NCBI RefSeq assembly: GCF_004193775.1 | Contig: NC_041004.1 | Location: forward strand, 38,774,411-38,838,410 | Length of the DNA: 64,000 nt | Direction: 5' to 3' | Source of the DNA: Glycine soja | Lineage: Eukaryota; Streptophyta; Magnoliopsida; Fabales; Fabaceae | Shown here: positions 49,692 through 61,754 of the stretch, piece by piece | How positions within the stretch are numbered: the first letter of the stretch is position 1 | Layout of the letters: each line of letters starts with the position of its first letter | The notes under the pieces: generated by a model | Told to the model about the DNA's origin: nothing | Database searches by the model: none | What the model saw: only the letters and a program-made list of their open reading frames with translations | Position numbers and translations under genes: made by a program

Positions 49692-51408
49692 GGCCACCCG
49701 TGCATTTGCTCGGATACCCGGTTGTGACACGTTAGAGATACATCTGTTCATAAAATTAGATATTTTTGTTGAAATAAACATAATTAATTAATAAAGCTCT
49801 CCAAAATGAATTTATTTTAATAATAACCACACATAAATTTATAATTTTATTTAAAATTTTTTATTTTTTTATCCATAGAAAGATAATGTCAAAAGATTTA
49901 TAATAAGTTATGTATCCAATTTAATTAACTGAGCTTAAAAATTTATAAAATTACATGAGAAAATTATTAAGTACACAAATTTGAAAGGGATTTAACTTTG
50001 ATTAAATTTATATATTTTAAATTTTAAACTATGAAATAATAAAATATTCTAATTATTTTACAGTTATCTTATAAATAAATTAATTAATTAAATTTATAAC
50101 GTTAAATTGATAAAAAAATTACATTTTAAATACTGTAAGTTCATTATCTTTTAAAATAATTATCTTAAAGTAATTCAAATAATAATTTATGATAAGATAA
50201 TAGTGTAAAATTATTTTATACCGTCAATAGTTTTTCTCCAATAATTTTTCATCAAATTTTTATTAAGGAATAATAATGATATTATATGTCATAAGTATAT
50301 TAAAAATTACAACATAAAATAAAGCTAATTTCAAAATAAAAAAATTTCGTATATAAAATTATTAAACACAGAATCAAAATATTATTTAGTAATAATATAT
50401 TAATTAACTAAATTTAAATTATTTTTTAGATAAAATAAAGTAAATGTTATTCAACACAAAGTTATTTATGAAATTGTATTAAAATTATTTTATATGATTT
50501 TTAAGTAAAATGTCTTTATCGGTGAATTGATGTGTGGTCTCTATTATAAAAGTATGAGATTATTGATGAATTAATTTAAAATTATTTTATAATAAAATAT
50601 ATTTAATAGATAAATATTAAAATATTTATTATAAATTTATGTAAAAGAAATTAACATATTATATAAATGTTAATGAAAAATATTGTATGTGAAATTATTA
50701 AACATAAAATTAAAATATTAATTTATAATAGATATATTATTAATTAATTAGTTTTAAATTAATAATTTATATAAATTTTTTAACTTCATAATATAAATAG
50801 TATTTAAATTAATTTATAAAATTATTTTATACCATTTCTTAATAAAAGTAAATTTAATAAGATTTATTGATCATGAATAAAACATGATTGTGTCTCGTGA
50901 ATCATACTTGTGATATTTTTCATTAAATAAACTAAAACTAATTTAATTATTAGTATGTTACTAATAAATTAATTTAAAACTATATGCAACAAAAATATTT
51001 TTAATAAACTAATTTTAATACTTTTTTATTTGATATTGATATAAAAAATGCATTTTTATATAAATATTAATCAACCAAATTTTAGTATAAAAAGTTATTA
51101 AACATAGAAACAAACTAAAATATAATTATATATTTTTTTATGATTGTATATGCAATACAAATTATAGAATATAAAAAAAAGTAAAAAAGAAAAGAGAAAA
51201 CGACATATAAAATAAAATAAAAAATAAAGTGAGAGAGGGTAGAAGTGGGAGGACGGAAGAGAGAGAAAAAAGAGGGAGTGAAAGTAAAAAAAAAAACGAG
51301 AGAGAAAACAAAATGACAAAAAAATCACAAAATATCAAACATGTTAATTTTTTTAGCTGATCTAATTTGTAAAATCAACTGCCTATTTTTCGATTATAGT
51401 AACAGTAG
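49692..51408. mobile_element. 1.7-kb AT-rich insertion splitting pseudogene exon 10
   Basis: CPS homology stops after GTTATGCATTGGA at 49691 and resumes near 51409 (ATATGGTGATAGCAG). The insert begins with a GC-richer patch (GGCCACCCGTGCATTTGCTC). It then continues as roughly 1.6 kb of very AT-rich non-coding DNA with a purine-rich stretch at 51230-51310. The ends do not form an obvious inverted repeat. A Helitron-like element is one possibility, because of the CCGTGCATTTGCTCGG hairpin at one edge, but this is weak. Confidence 0.5.
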
Positions 51409-53725
51409 ATATGGTGATAGCAGTGATGTTTGGATTTGCAGGACCCTTTACAAGTACCAATCTTTTAATCCCATAATAATAATAAAATCAAATATAATAT
51501 GAAAAATTTATAAAATGTTTGTAACATAATGGTCAAATGACCATGTTCAAATTATTACAAGAAAAGTTTTTGCTTAGGTACTCAATAGTACTCATTCGCT
51601 CATTCGTCATTGGAGTTTTTTTTTTTTTTTTTGAAAAGTAATGTTGGAGATGTTAACATAATTAACCACTCCTATAATATCTTTAGTCAAATATCATATT
51701 TATTTAATATTCTTTTTTATTATTTCTCTATTACATTATTTTTCCTCAATCTTTTTATCTTTTTCTCTCTCTATATTTCCTAGTTAAAAAAATGGTTATA
51801 TAATTTCGGTAATGAAAAATATATTCTTAATTAGTTAATAACACAAGCTTTTAATATATATAGATAGTACTTTATACGTTATTTATGATTCTAACTTTCG
51901 TATGTTATTATTACAACTAAAAAAGGTAAAGAAGTATATTAATTTCTTCATACTCGTGTTTCAAGTTAAAGTATTCATATATTTTCAGCAAATCATTTAA
52001 AGCATCTTTAATAAGATTGCTTAGATGAGTTGTTTAAAGTAACAATATTGTTTAACCTTTTTTTATCATTGAGCCAGAGGACATGCGGTACTTAATAAAT
52101 TTATAATATAAATAGAATATTTTTCAAGTACGGTAGAACTTGTAAAATTAAGTTAACTACTTACTTCAACAACCTTAACATACATTAAAGTGAATTTATG
52201 TAAATATTTATATCTATATGAAAATGTAAGGTCTCACAAAATTATAGTAAATAATTCATCTAAATAACTATGTATTATAGATATTCTAAATGTAATTAAA
52301 TATAAACACTCATTCCTAAATGGTACTCTTTCCTTCTAATTATAAAGTTATTTTAATTAATTTATGTCTCTTAAAAAATAATTAATTTAATTAATCACAT
52401 CAAATTTATCAATTATTTATGTTATTAATTGTTTTTTATTAATGTTTAAAAAGAAAATAATTAAATAATGTCATGTTAAAAAAATAATTAATACATCTAA
52501 AAATTTTAAAAAAAATCTTATAAAAAAGGCGAATAAATTTCTGAAAAAAAAACTTAAAAAAAAAACGATAAAGTATATTTTTTATTTATAAGTGTAATTG
52601 TATAAGAACACTCGTTTCTAACTATGTCAAACACTCATTGTCTATTATTTTATTCTTCTTATTACATGACATCATTTATTATACTTTTACTTCTCTATTT
52701 TATCCAAGTGTTAATCACATTTGTCGTGACCACAAATCATTTTTCTAACTAAAATTGCTCAGACGGTTGAGTCATAAAAATCTAATTATTATTCTTCAGG
52801 ATGCCCTACGTGAACAATGATGTTTATCTCCAGCTTGCAAAATTGGATTACAGCAACTGTCAAGCAGTGCATTGTGTGGAATGGGAAAAAAATCCAAAGG
52901 TGAGTGTATGACCACCCAGGAAACGCTAATTTATATGCTACTTTGATGAAAGCAACAGCCAAATAAACATCCAATATTTGCAACGGCATGTGTATATTAG
53001 GTGGTACACGGAAGCAAGACTAGAGGGTTTGGGTTGAGCAACGAAAGTCTCCTATTTTCTTACTTTATAGCAGCAGCTAGCCAGCATATTTGAGCCTAAG
53101 AAGTTTCTAGAGCGATTTGCATGGGCTAAAACTGCTGCATTGCTTCAAACACTCAGGTTCCACATAAAGGATGAAGAAACTAAGAGTGTTTTTCTAAATT
53201 TGTTCAGCAACAGCATTAACGGACGAGACCACTCAAACAAGTAACTAATTAAACATGCCATTCATAGCTTTGTCCTATCACACGTGTTTTGTACTTGCAT
53301 GCCTAATTAATTACGAGTTCCTTATAGTTGCTAAATAATTCATACTAGCTTTGTTAGAAGATAATAGTCTGAAATAGAATTTTTATAATATAAAGTTTTA
53401 GATTTAATATTATTCAAGATAATATATATGGCAAAATAATAATGGTGATATGCAACAAAGTCCTGCTGAATGTGTGTGGCAGGCACTTGAACAAGAAAAG
53501 AGAGAGGAGGAACTCCTGGAGATTTTGCTGACAAATCTTGACTACCTTGGGTTCCAAATGTTTCGGAGTCATGGTCAGGAATTTTCCCATTATTTGAATC
53601 AAGCTGTGAGTAGAAACCCTTCTAAGCTCTAAAAATTTCTATATATGAACTTTCAACAAACACATTCAAAATAGCTTCAGTTATACCAAATAGGTGAAAA
53701 TACGATTTTGTTATTTTTGTTGTTT

Positions 53726-54489
53726 GGCTTTTTTACCTGCATAGTGTATTTAGAAACGAAATTTACCCAACTTTTAAGTGTAAAAGTAACTATCATACTA
53801 GCATAAACCGACAACAGGATTGTCAAAATTGTAAGACAATATACAATGGCAAAACCGATTTATAAAAGCACTTTTTTTTTTTAATTTGGGGAAATCTACT
53901 ATGACAGTGTCAATTTATTCCTTTTTAATTTGGGGAAATTATAAGAAAATCTGCAATCTCATTGTTTACTTTGTTTTTAATTTATATTTTTAAAATTTTG
54001 AAGTAGACAATTTCATTGCCTACTTACACTGATACAAAAATAACTGGTTTTCGTCTATTTATAGTAGTAATTTAATATATAAATTCACCTAAAAGGATAA
54101 ATTTGTGAGATCCAAATAATTAAAAAAAAGTAGAAATAAAAATAATATAAAGAAAAAAAAAGTAGATGATGAGATTGTTGAGTTCTAATTTCCAATTAAA
54201 AATAAAAAAAAGGAATTAGTAGACACTATAAAAGAAAAAAAAAATATTATACTTTACATTCGCGAGCGCGTGCACACACATATTGTCTACTTTCATGTAA
54301 AGAAGAAAAATGGATTTCCCAAAATTAAAAAGAAGAAAATCTACTTTAGTCAATTGATTTTTGGCATTGTCGATTTTCTTACAATTTTGACATTCTGGTT
54401 GTTGATTTAGGCTAGTTTGGTAATTACATTTTCGCGTATACCATATAGGTAAATTTCATTTTAGATACACTACGCGGGTAAAAAAAACC
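53726..54489. mobile_element. Non-autonomous TIR element in pseudogene intron 13
   Basis: The ends GGCTTTTTTACCTGCATAG and, on the opposite strand, GGTTTTTTTTACCCGCGTAG start imperfect inverted arms of about 120-150 bp. The arms also share GTGTAT, AAATTTACC, CTAGC.TAAA, CAACA and GTCAAAATTGTAAGA. The 764-bp element has no coding frame. A second pair of inverted words occurs internally. No target duplication was identified. Confidence 0.65.
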
Positions 54490-54644
54490 TTACTTTTTTA
54501 AAACAAGTCTTTGAAAATTAAAGAAAAAACAAAAAATTATATTTGTATAATTATTTGTAAAAGTAAAGCATAAACACAGAGAAATACTTTCTTAAATTAA
54601 CGTATACTTTATAAAATTTCACTAACACTTTACATTTTATTTGA

Positions 54645-55080
54645 AAGAATTAAATCTATTTTTGTTCTGCATAGTTTTACCATTATGCAATTTTGTTCCC
54701 TCAAAAAATTTATTATATATACATTGACTCTCAATTTTTTAAAAATTTAATAATTTTGATTTACTATTAATTTTTTGAAACTTTTTCAATAAAAATTAAT
54801 AAGATAAGATTTAAATGATAACATAATACTAACTCTAATATATCAATATTATGTGAACATAATATAGATCATCAAACTTTTTATCATGTAAGAAGGTCAA
54901 TATCATATCATTATTTTGATGTCACATCATCAATTTGTGTTAAATAATTGATGACTAGATTAATGATAGATTAAAATTGTTAAATTTAAAAAGATAGAAG
55001 ATCAAATGTGATAAAAAAAAATTCAAAACTAAAATTATACAATCATAAAATTAGAAAGATCAAAAATAAATTTAAACCTG
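54645..55080. repeat. Fold-back element in pseudogene intron 13
   Basis: The left end TTAAATCTATTTTTGTTCTG and the reverse complement of the right end TTAAATTTATTTTTGATCTT begin imperfect inverted arms of about 60 bp or more. It lies immediately upstream of the exon 14-equivalent. Confidence 0.5.
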
Positions 55081-55714
55081 TTTGAAAACGATAGTCGCAA
55101 GACTAGCTGTCAAGTTGGCAAAACAAAGGGAACAAGTTTGGAAGAGAAGCTGAGCTGATTGTCCAAATGATAAATGTAATGGCTGGCTATTGGGAACTAC
55201 ATCTCAATCCACATTACCAGAGTTTGCTAGAAGTCACTAACGAAGTCTGTCATGCGCTCCGTAGTTATCAAAGCAACAAGGTCAATAACAGATACTAAAG
55301 TGTGGTATTAATTTTGCGTTTATTTAATAAAGTTTATTTCATTTAAAAAATGTTAAAAGTCTTTTTTATATATTTAAATAAGATGTGTAAAAGCTCTTCT
55401 AAATCCCTTCAAATATGAAGCCTAGATTAAGTTACAGACTTACAGATCCAGATTTTTTATAGTTCTGCAATTATTGTTAGGCTCAAGATAGTGGCAACGG
55501 CAGCCTCAGTCCAACCAGCATCACTACCTCTCACGTTGAATCAGACATACAAGAACTTGTGCAATTGGTGCTCCAAAATTCCTCTGATGGCATGCACTCC
55601 AATGTCAAGAATTGATTCCTCTCAGTGGTCAAGGGCTTTTACAATGGAGCATATTGTGACCCAGAGACCATAAACTCTTATATTGAGAAAGTTCTCCTTC
55701 AAAAAGTCATATAA

Positions 55715-57045
55715 AAATGTTTAGAACAAGCGTCACCGTTCATATGTTATTTTCCCTTTTAGTATCGAAATGCAATAAAATCAAATGGAAAAAGAATTCT
55801 GAGTGACAAACTATATGCTGAAAGTAAAGTTACTATACTAGTAGGACACATGGGTATTTTTGGATGAGTAAAGTTACACAATCCAATTGAGTCTATGTTT
55901 GGATTAAAATTTACAAATATAAATTTGATTCAAAAATATGTTCTAAACTTAAGTTTGGTAAAAATAAATTTATTATAACATGATTTATATTTAGATATTT
56001 TTTGTTCAAAAGTACAGTGATAAAATGAAATTTGTTTGAAAATGCATATCAAAAATATTTTTACTTCATTTTTCTATATTGTAAATATACAAATAAAAAA
56101 TACTTATACTTTAAAAGCATCAAATTTGTTGTTTCTAATCCAAATCCGAGTTTGCTCCAAAGGTAAGTTGCAAAAGTAGTTTTTGGAAAACCCAAACATC
56201 ATATCAAATTGAGTTTGAAACTCTATCAAGTATGCTTGAGATACCCAAACGGATATTCAAACACCCTGAAATTCCCATTCAATTGGATAAACTATAATTA
56301 CAGTGTGTTTTTGTATAATCACTATCACATTTTGTAGCCTAATTCGTGCAATGTTACTATACTAGTAGGACACATGGGTTGGCAGGTTTCAAACTTTACC
56401 TAGTCACATATCCCTATGGCTAATTACTTACTAGATATATAAGTTTCGATGATGACTTGATCCAGTTAGAGACCTCTAGTAAATTTGTCACGAGAATTGA
56501 GTAAAAACTTAGTAGATCTTGTTAACTATAATGTGACAGTGATTAGGATTATTACAATTTAAGATCCACTAATGTGTATAGATCTTTTAAGTGACTACGC
56601 CTGAGTAATATAACATCAGCTGTGCTATACAACTTGCTTTAATTGAGATTTAAGAGAATTAATATAACATCTAAACCGAATAATAGGTTGAATTAAGTAA
56701 TTTATTTATTTATTTACTTCGAGTTTAGAAATAGGACTAAATTCATATTTACTTAATTCATATTGCAATAGGACTAAATTCATATTGCAATCTTGAATCT
56801 CAATTATTTATTTAACGTAATATAGTCCTATTTAATAAATATGACTAAATTCAGCCTGAGTAAATATGACTAAATTCATATTGCAATATGAATTAAGTAA
56901 ATAATAGGTTCAACATCTCAATTCATATTTACTTATTAAATATGACTAAATTCAGCCTGAGTAATATAACGTCAGAGTAAGATACTAATTAGAAATAGGA
57001 CTAAATTCATATTGCAATCTTGAACCTCAAGGTATACATCAACAT
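55715..57045. other. 3' flank of the pseudogene with scrambled short repeats
   Basis: 55715-55780 matches the intact gene's 3' flank. 56690-57010 contains several copies of GACTAAATTCATATTGCAAT and of AAATTCAGCCTGAGTAA in partly inverted and direct order, indicating local rearrangement. No gene is seen. Confidence 0.55.
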
Positions 57046-57067
57046 ATTTAAATTAATAATAATGAGT
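57046..57067. repeat. Left target-site duplication of the SINE
   Basis: These 22 bases are identical to 57243-57264 on the other side of the SINE. Confidence 0.9.
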
Positions 57068-57242
57068 AAAAAAAAAACTTCGTACCCCATTATCCAGAGG
57101 CTCTTCGCTATGCGAAGGTATGGGGGAGGGATAATGTACGCAGTCTTACCCTTGCATATGCAAAGAGACTGTTTCCGGATTCGAACCCATGACCAACAAG
57201 TCACCAAGGCACAACTTTACCGCTGCACCAGGGCTCGCCCTC
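57068..57242 (-). mobile_element. tRNA-derived SINE (Au-SINE-like)
   Basis: This is a 175-bp insertion between perfect 22-bp direct repeats. On the minus strand it starts GAGGGCGAGCCCTGGTGCAG and has a pol III A-box (TGGTGCAGCGG) and B-box (GGTTCGAATCC). It ends in a T-run, as Au SINEs do. It is non-coding. It looks like a tRNA promoter but lacks a tRNA fold and anticodon arm. Insertion occurred in the 3' flank of the duplicated CPS copy, whose counterpart at 45.9 kb lacks it. Confidence 0.9.
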
Positions 57243-57264
57243 ATTTAAATTAATAATAATGAGT
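57243..57264. repeat. Right target-site duplication of the SINE
   Basis: Identical to 57046-57067. Confidence 0.9.
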
Positions 57265-57352
57265 CAGCAAACCAAAATTACTCGAAGCACGAAATTGACA
57301 AGGGTATAGAATTCATGTCTTAAAGAAGATTTCTTAATTTAACATTATAACT

Positions 57353-60186
57353 CTACAGGTAAGAAGCCATGTTGAGCTCAATTTCTTCTTTGGCCTGATT
57401 GTCAAATGGTTCCTCACCAAAATATAAATCTAGAATTGACTTACATAGGAGTTTACTCTGGATGCTTCCCACTTCCTGTCCATCAACTACAAGAAATAAG
57501 ATAAATTAATGTCAAAAAATCTTGTTGCAATGTAACATGGCAAAAATATAAAAGCATACGCATTAATAATATAAAGTTACTTAAACACCTAATGCTAGGT
57601 GCTAAAGATTTGCATTGTTTAAAGAACATTTATACAGCACACTGCTGTACCAGTTTCACTTTGAAAGGCCCCTCCAAGTTAAACGCATAAGAATGGTCTC
57701 CAAAGAATACAACCGTAACACCAAGGTGGCAAGGTGTAATTGCATAGGGTAACATACTAGATACTTCAAACAAAAAATTCAAACCTTTATTTGAGCTATT
57801 TATGCTAACTATTTTTAGTATGGGTAAAAGTGCCCTTGATAGGTCAACTACTATCAGACCCCAAAGCTAATTTCTCAAAAAGTTTAGTGCAAACTATAAA
57901 AAGAGAAAACACATCCATGTTTCAACAGTACCTGAATTCTGAGACAACTCTTTCTCGTTATCAAATTGTTAATTGAAGAATATAAAACAGTAGTAGCGGT
58001 TTCATTCCACCCATTTCCTTGTGATAGGAAAGGTATCAATAAAATATGATCATGGATTTGTCTTTCTGTTTAATACATAAGCTTCATGTAGCCAGTTTGG
58101 ACTATGGTGTATGAGGGGACACCCCTTAAGTTAGACTCAGTTCTAATTGAAGAAAAAAGTAGAGAGAATAAACATATTCATGAGTTCTCAATTGAATCTT
58201 CTGAATTACTATTAAGACCTGATTTTTCCGTATATATAACAAAACACAAAGAAGGAAAAATATCTTGTACTGTATTATAAATTCTGAAACTTGAGATGGA
58301 AATGTAGACATGGAGAAAGATGACTTACTTGATGTGCGAAGAACATGGCCCTTGTCTCTTGAGAGATGAATTACAGATCCACGAGGAATTTTGAATTCAT
58401 CTTTAAATTGTGAAGTGAACCTACATCACAGCATGCCAGTAAAGTAAAATCATAATATGCACCAGAAAATTCTCACCCATTCAGATGGAAAAAGTTGCAT
58501 CTCATGAACAGATACTAGGAATATTTACCAGATTCAGTATCAATTATAAAATGCTTTTACGTTAAAAGCTTGTTAGACATATCTTTGAGTTGCATAGTAA
58601 TTGGTTGGATGGAAATAGAGCAGAAGAGAGGGATTATCTTAAAACTAGCTTATTTTGTTCAAATATTAGGTGGGGAGGTGACGGGGCCAAATTTCTCCTT
58701 TCATTTTTTCATGGTTTCACCTCCCCTCCAATATTGACAGGATTTGGAGGGAAGAGATGGTACTTAAAACTTTAAGGTTATGCTTATTAAATTATCTTTA
58801 TCTTGAACATTTGAGTGTAACAGCTTTATTTATCTACAGTATGGGTATAATCGTAATTGCTTTGTTTTTCCTCCTCTCCCTTTTCAAACCAAACAAGGTG
58901 CCCTTTCCCTCCATTAAAATCCCTTCCTTCCTTTGAACCAAATAGTGCATTAGAGCTAAATAAGAAAATGGAAAGAGAAAAGAAAAAGCTTCAAATTTGA
59001 TACCCTTCAAAAGCCAACCTCTCCAATGCTAAAAAGGAAACTAAAAGGGAGTTCTGAAGTGTTACAATGATATGCATATATATACTTATTGTTTGACAGA
59101 CACTTTTGCAAGTGTCTCTGAAAAAAATGAGGGTTCAATAGCAAGTCTGCAACTTCATGACAAGTTCTAAACAAGTAAACATAATGATGTAATGACTAAT
59201 TCTTAACATATGAAAAATGAGAATACAAATTGAAGGAACTATTCACCTTTGAAGCAATTCCTTATTGTCCGATCCCCCAAACTTTTGCAGCTTACTTCCT
59301 ACAGACACTTCAAATGCACTACGTACAGAACGAATGCTCAATCTCCCATAGACAACTTGAAGTCTAATTGTCATGGATATATCACTTTCCATAAGATCTT
59401 CAGTAAACTCCTTATTGCCCTGCAATTCAGACGCAGACAACTTCCCATATTTCTCAGAAAGATGTCTCTTTATGTCCTCATCAGTAGCGTAAACACCTAC
59501 AACAAATGACTCAAATTTTGTCAATACCATAAAAGTTTAGTTTGTCCCCTAATCATTATTTGATATACATTCCAAACAAACAATTTAGTTTCCCAAATTA
59601 GCAAACTTTACACAAAACTTAAGTTACAGTAAAACCATAATCAGATACTGGCATACTATATCCAAAAGGCAAAAGGGAATCTACCCAGATTTTTTTTATG
59701 TGAGTTGTTTCCACTTGGTAAAGCCAAAGTTAAAAGATCCTAAATTATTCTTTAATTGGAAAGTGAGATGCTAAATTGGGAAAAAATCATTTTTTTTTGT
59801 AATTATTTTTACATTTAAATTTAAACTAGTGAGGGTTGAGGAAAATAAAATGTCATACCAAAAGCGTATACATCAATGTTCTTCAATCCCAAAACGTTTT
59901 TTTTCCGCAGCCCAATTCCGCAGAGTTTCTGAGAACTGTCTAAAATCGAAGGGAACGAAGTTCCGGTTTTTGCCTCAACCACGCAAACCCCACTGTCGGC
60001 TAAACTCAGAGAACCCAAGAGAGGCATTGATGGGTTAACAGAGAAGAAGGAATTCAGAGCATTCCGGAGAAAGGAGCGGTCGGAGGAGGATACGGCGGCG
60101 GCTGCGGCGAATGCAGTGAATGGGCGAGGGAATTGAGGCCGTTGGGGCTGAAGAAACGAGAAGGGGAAGCGCAGCATGGACGACAT
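57353..60186 (-). CDS. FAP1: FAP1-like plastid fatty-acid-binding protein, chalcone-isomerase fold (4 exons)
   Basis: The exons are 60186-59859, 59496-59247, 58420-58329 and 57486-57353. Junctions are GT-AG with phases 1, 2 and 1, giving 267 residues and a TAG stop at 57355-57353. The N-terminal ~50 residues are rich in Ser, Ala, Pro and Phe with few acidic residues, a plastid transit peptide. The rest follows the FAP/type III chalcone-isomerase-like family: VEAKTGTSFPSIL, LCGIGLRKKNVLGLKNIDVYAFG, VYATDEDIKRHLSEKYG, SIRSVRSAFEVSVGS, FKIPRGSVIHL and the ILDLYFGEEPFD C-terminal helix. Family knowledge: FAP1 (Arabidopsis At3g63170 type) sits in the plastid stroma, binds fatty acids and lacks chalcone-isomerase activity. 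Assignment to FAP1 rather than FAP3 rests on remembered motif wording. Intron 2 (58421-59246) contains a GC-richer patch at about 58580-58960 that may be a MITE. Confidence 0.88.
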
Positions 60187-60305
60187 CTTTGCTTCGTTAG
60201 TTTCACTGATTCAGAAGACATCGCAAGAAGGTAAAAGTTAAACTATTTGAAAGAGGATAAAAAAATTAGCAATATTTTGTAAAATTTACATTTTTACTCT
60301 TAATT

Positions 60306-60319
60306 TTAATTTTATTCTA
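60306..60319. repeat. Left flanking direct repeat of a TIR element
   Basis: TTAATTTTATTCTA, identical to 61248-61261. Confidence 0.75.
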
Positions 60320-61247
60320 GGGTAAATGACTAATTTAATCATTATAGTATACATTCACGGACAATTTTGTCCATGTCCTATGAAAATTAATTATTTAGTC
60401 TAAAATGTCATGACAATTTGATCCAAGTGTTAAAATCGTTTTGTTTCTTCTAAAAGTAGTAACTTATGTGGTTCATATTGTTTTATGTGACAAAGTAAAT
60501 ATATAATATGCATGAATTAAATTGTTATTAAAATTAAAGTGTGAAACCCCACAAAAATCCATTTTTTGGACATTTTCTTCTCTGAAAGTCAACCTCACCA
60601 ACCAAATCATACCTCGTTCCTCTCTCTTTATTGTTGCGACGCACACCATTCCCACCGTCGATTGCGCTTCCCCTAGTAGCCACTTGCAAAAATGCAGAGG
60701 TTTATCACGCGACCAGAAAATGACACCATTCTCACCACCCAAGACCCAAAACTCGAACGTGACACACATCCTTCTTGGTGTCGATAGCGCTTCCATATGG
60801 TGGGCGCTTGCGAGAACAGGGTTAAAAGCGACTTGACAAGAACGCGATAAGTGGAAATATACGTTTTCGTGGACTAATTTTTTACTTAGTAGTATTTGTT
60901 AGGGATCAATTTGCCACTAAGTATATATGTTTTAGTGGGAAATTTTTAGAAGGAGAGTTCATCTATATGTGATCATTATGTTTGTTGCTTCAAAAATCAA
61001 TACATTACAAAAAAAAGTGACAATTTAGTCTAAAATGATTTGGAAAGCCATCGTACACACATGTACTTATTACATGAATGAGTATGAACCACATATGCTA
61101 TATTCGGTAATGAAAATAAATGAATTTTAACTATTAGACCAAATTGTGATGACATTTAACATTTGTGGACTAAATAAATAATTTTAATCGTACAAAAACA
61201 AATTATAAACAAATATAAATTATAAGGACTAAATTCATTATTTACCC
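60320..61247. mobile_element. Non-autonomous MULE-like TIR element with GC-richer cargo
   Basis: This 928-bp segment starts GGGTAAATGACTAATTTA and ends, on the opposite strand, GGGTAAATAATGAATTTA. The arms match imperfectly for about 100 bp or more, including AATTATTTAGTC and TGTCATGACAATTTG / TGTGATGACATTTAAC blocks. It is flanked by 14-bp identical repeats, longer than the usual 9, perhaps because the site was already repetitive. The centre (about 60555-60850) is clearly richer in GC and open in more than one frame without a recognisable domain. It may be a captured gene fragment. Confidence 0.7.
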
Positions 61248-61261
61248 TTAATTTTATTCTA

Positions 61262-61715
61262 TTCGACCATATGCTAAATAGAGGTGATAAAATAGTAAGT
61301 ACCACATATTTTTCTCCCTCAAAAGTAAAAATATTCTACAGTAGAATGTTAGACCGTGAGTTTTCTTTTTTCTATAAAAACTTAATAAAATTCTAATTTC
61401 TACCTTTTGTTCATAACGAAGAACTAAAATCACATCATTTTAGTAAATATAAATATAAGGATTAATAACATAGTAGTATTAAAATTTTATAAAAATTAAA
61501 ATCAACATTTCAAATATTTAAAAAAAACAAAAAAAAATACTTTATTCTAAAATAAAAGTATAAAATAATTATAAAATAAAAGTAAAAGAATATTATAAAA
61601 AAATATCAGATGTTGAAAATCGTGTTAAGTTAATAAATTTGTTTAAAAAAAGATAATAATCTCTTAAATATTGAAAAATAAAAAATATTAGCAATATATT
61701 TTCTACACATTCTTT

Positions 61716-61754
<39 letters not shown>

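Larger units (their letters stand above)
47045..55714 (+). pseudogene. Tandem ent-CPS pseudogene (exons 2-15 recognisable)
   Basis: This is a decayed duplicate of the gene at 37445-44488. Exon-equivalents: 47045-47096, 47185-47242, 47319-47625, 47925-48112, 48333-48547, about 48668-48787, 49000-49112, 49238-49464, 49675-49691 with 51409-51454, 52800-52899, 53001-53240, 53483-53605, 55095-55280 and 55481-55714. I find no equivalent of the transit-peptide exon 1. Inactivating changes are indels in exon 4 (about 47440-47530) and exon 5 (about 48027-48040), TGA codons in exon 6 (48388), exon 7 (48732) and exon 15 (55613), a lost acceptor before exon 7, exon 10 split by 1.7 kb with about 54 coding bases missing, and a lost donor after exon 10. 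The DIDD-encoding exon 8 remains conserved. Introns carry extra transposons. A truncated transcript is possible but not an active enzyme. Confidence 0.93.

Noticed and set aside
57160..57240. A tRNA-like A-box and B-box on the minus strand
   Set aside because: No cloverleaf or anticodon arm; perfect 22-bp target repeats and the T-rich tail show a SINE.
60473..60836. Opposed open frames of about 105 codons
   Set aside because: Both fall in the GC-richer core of the TIR element; no recognisable domain or clear start context.
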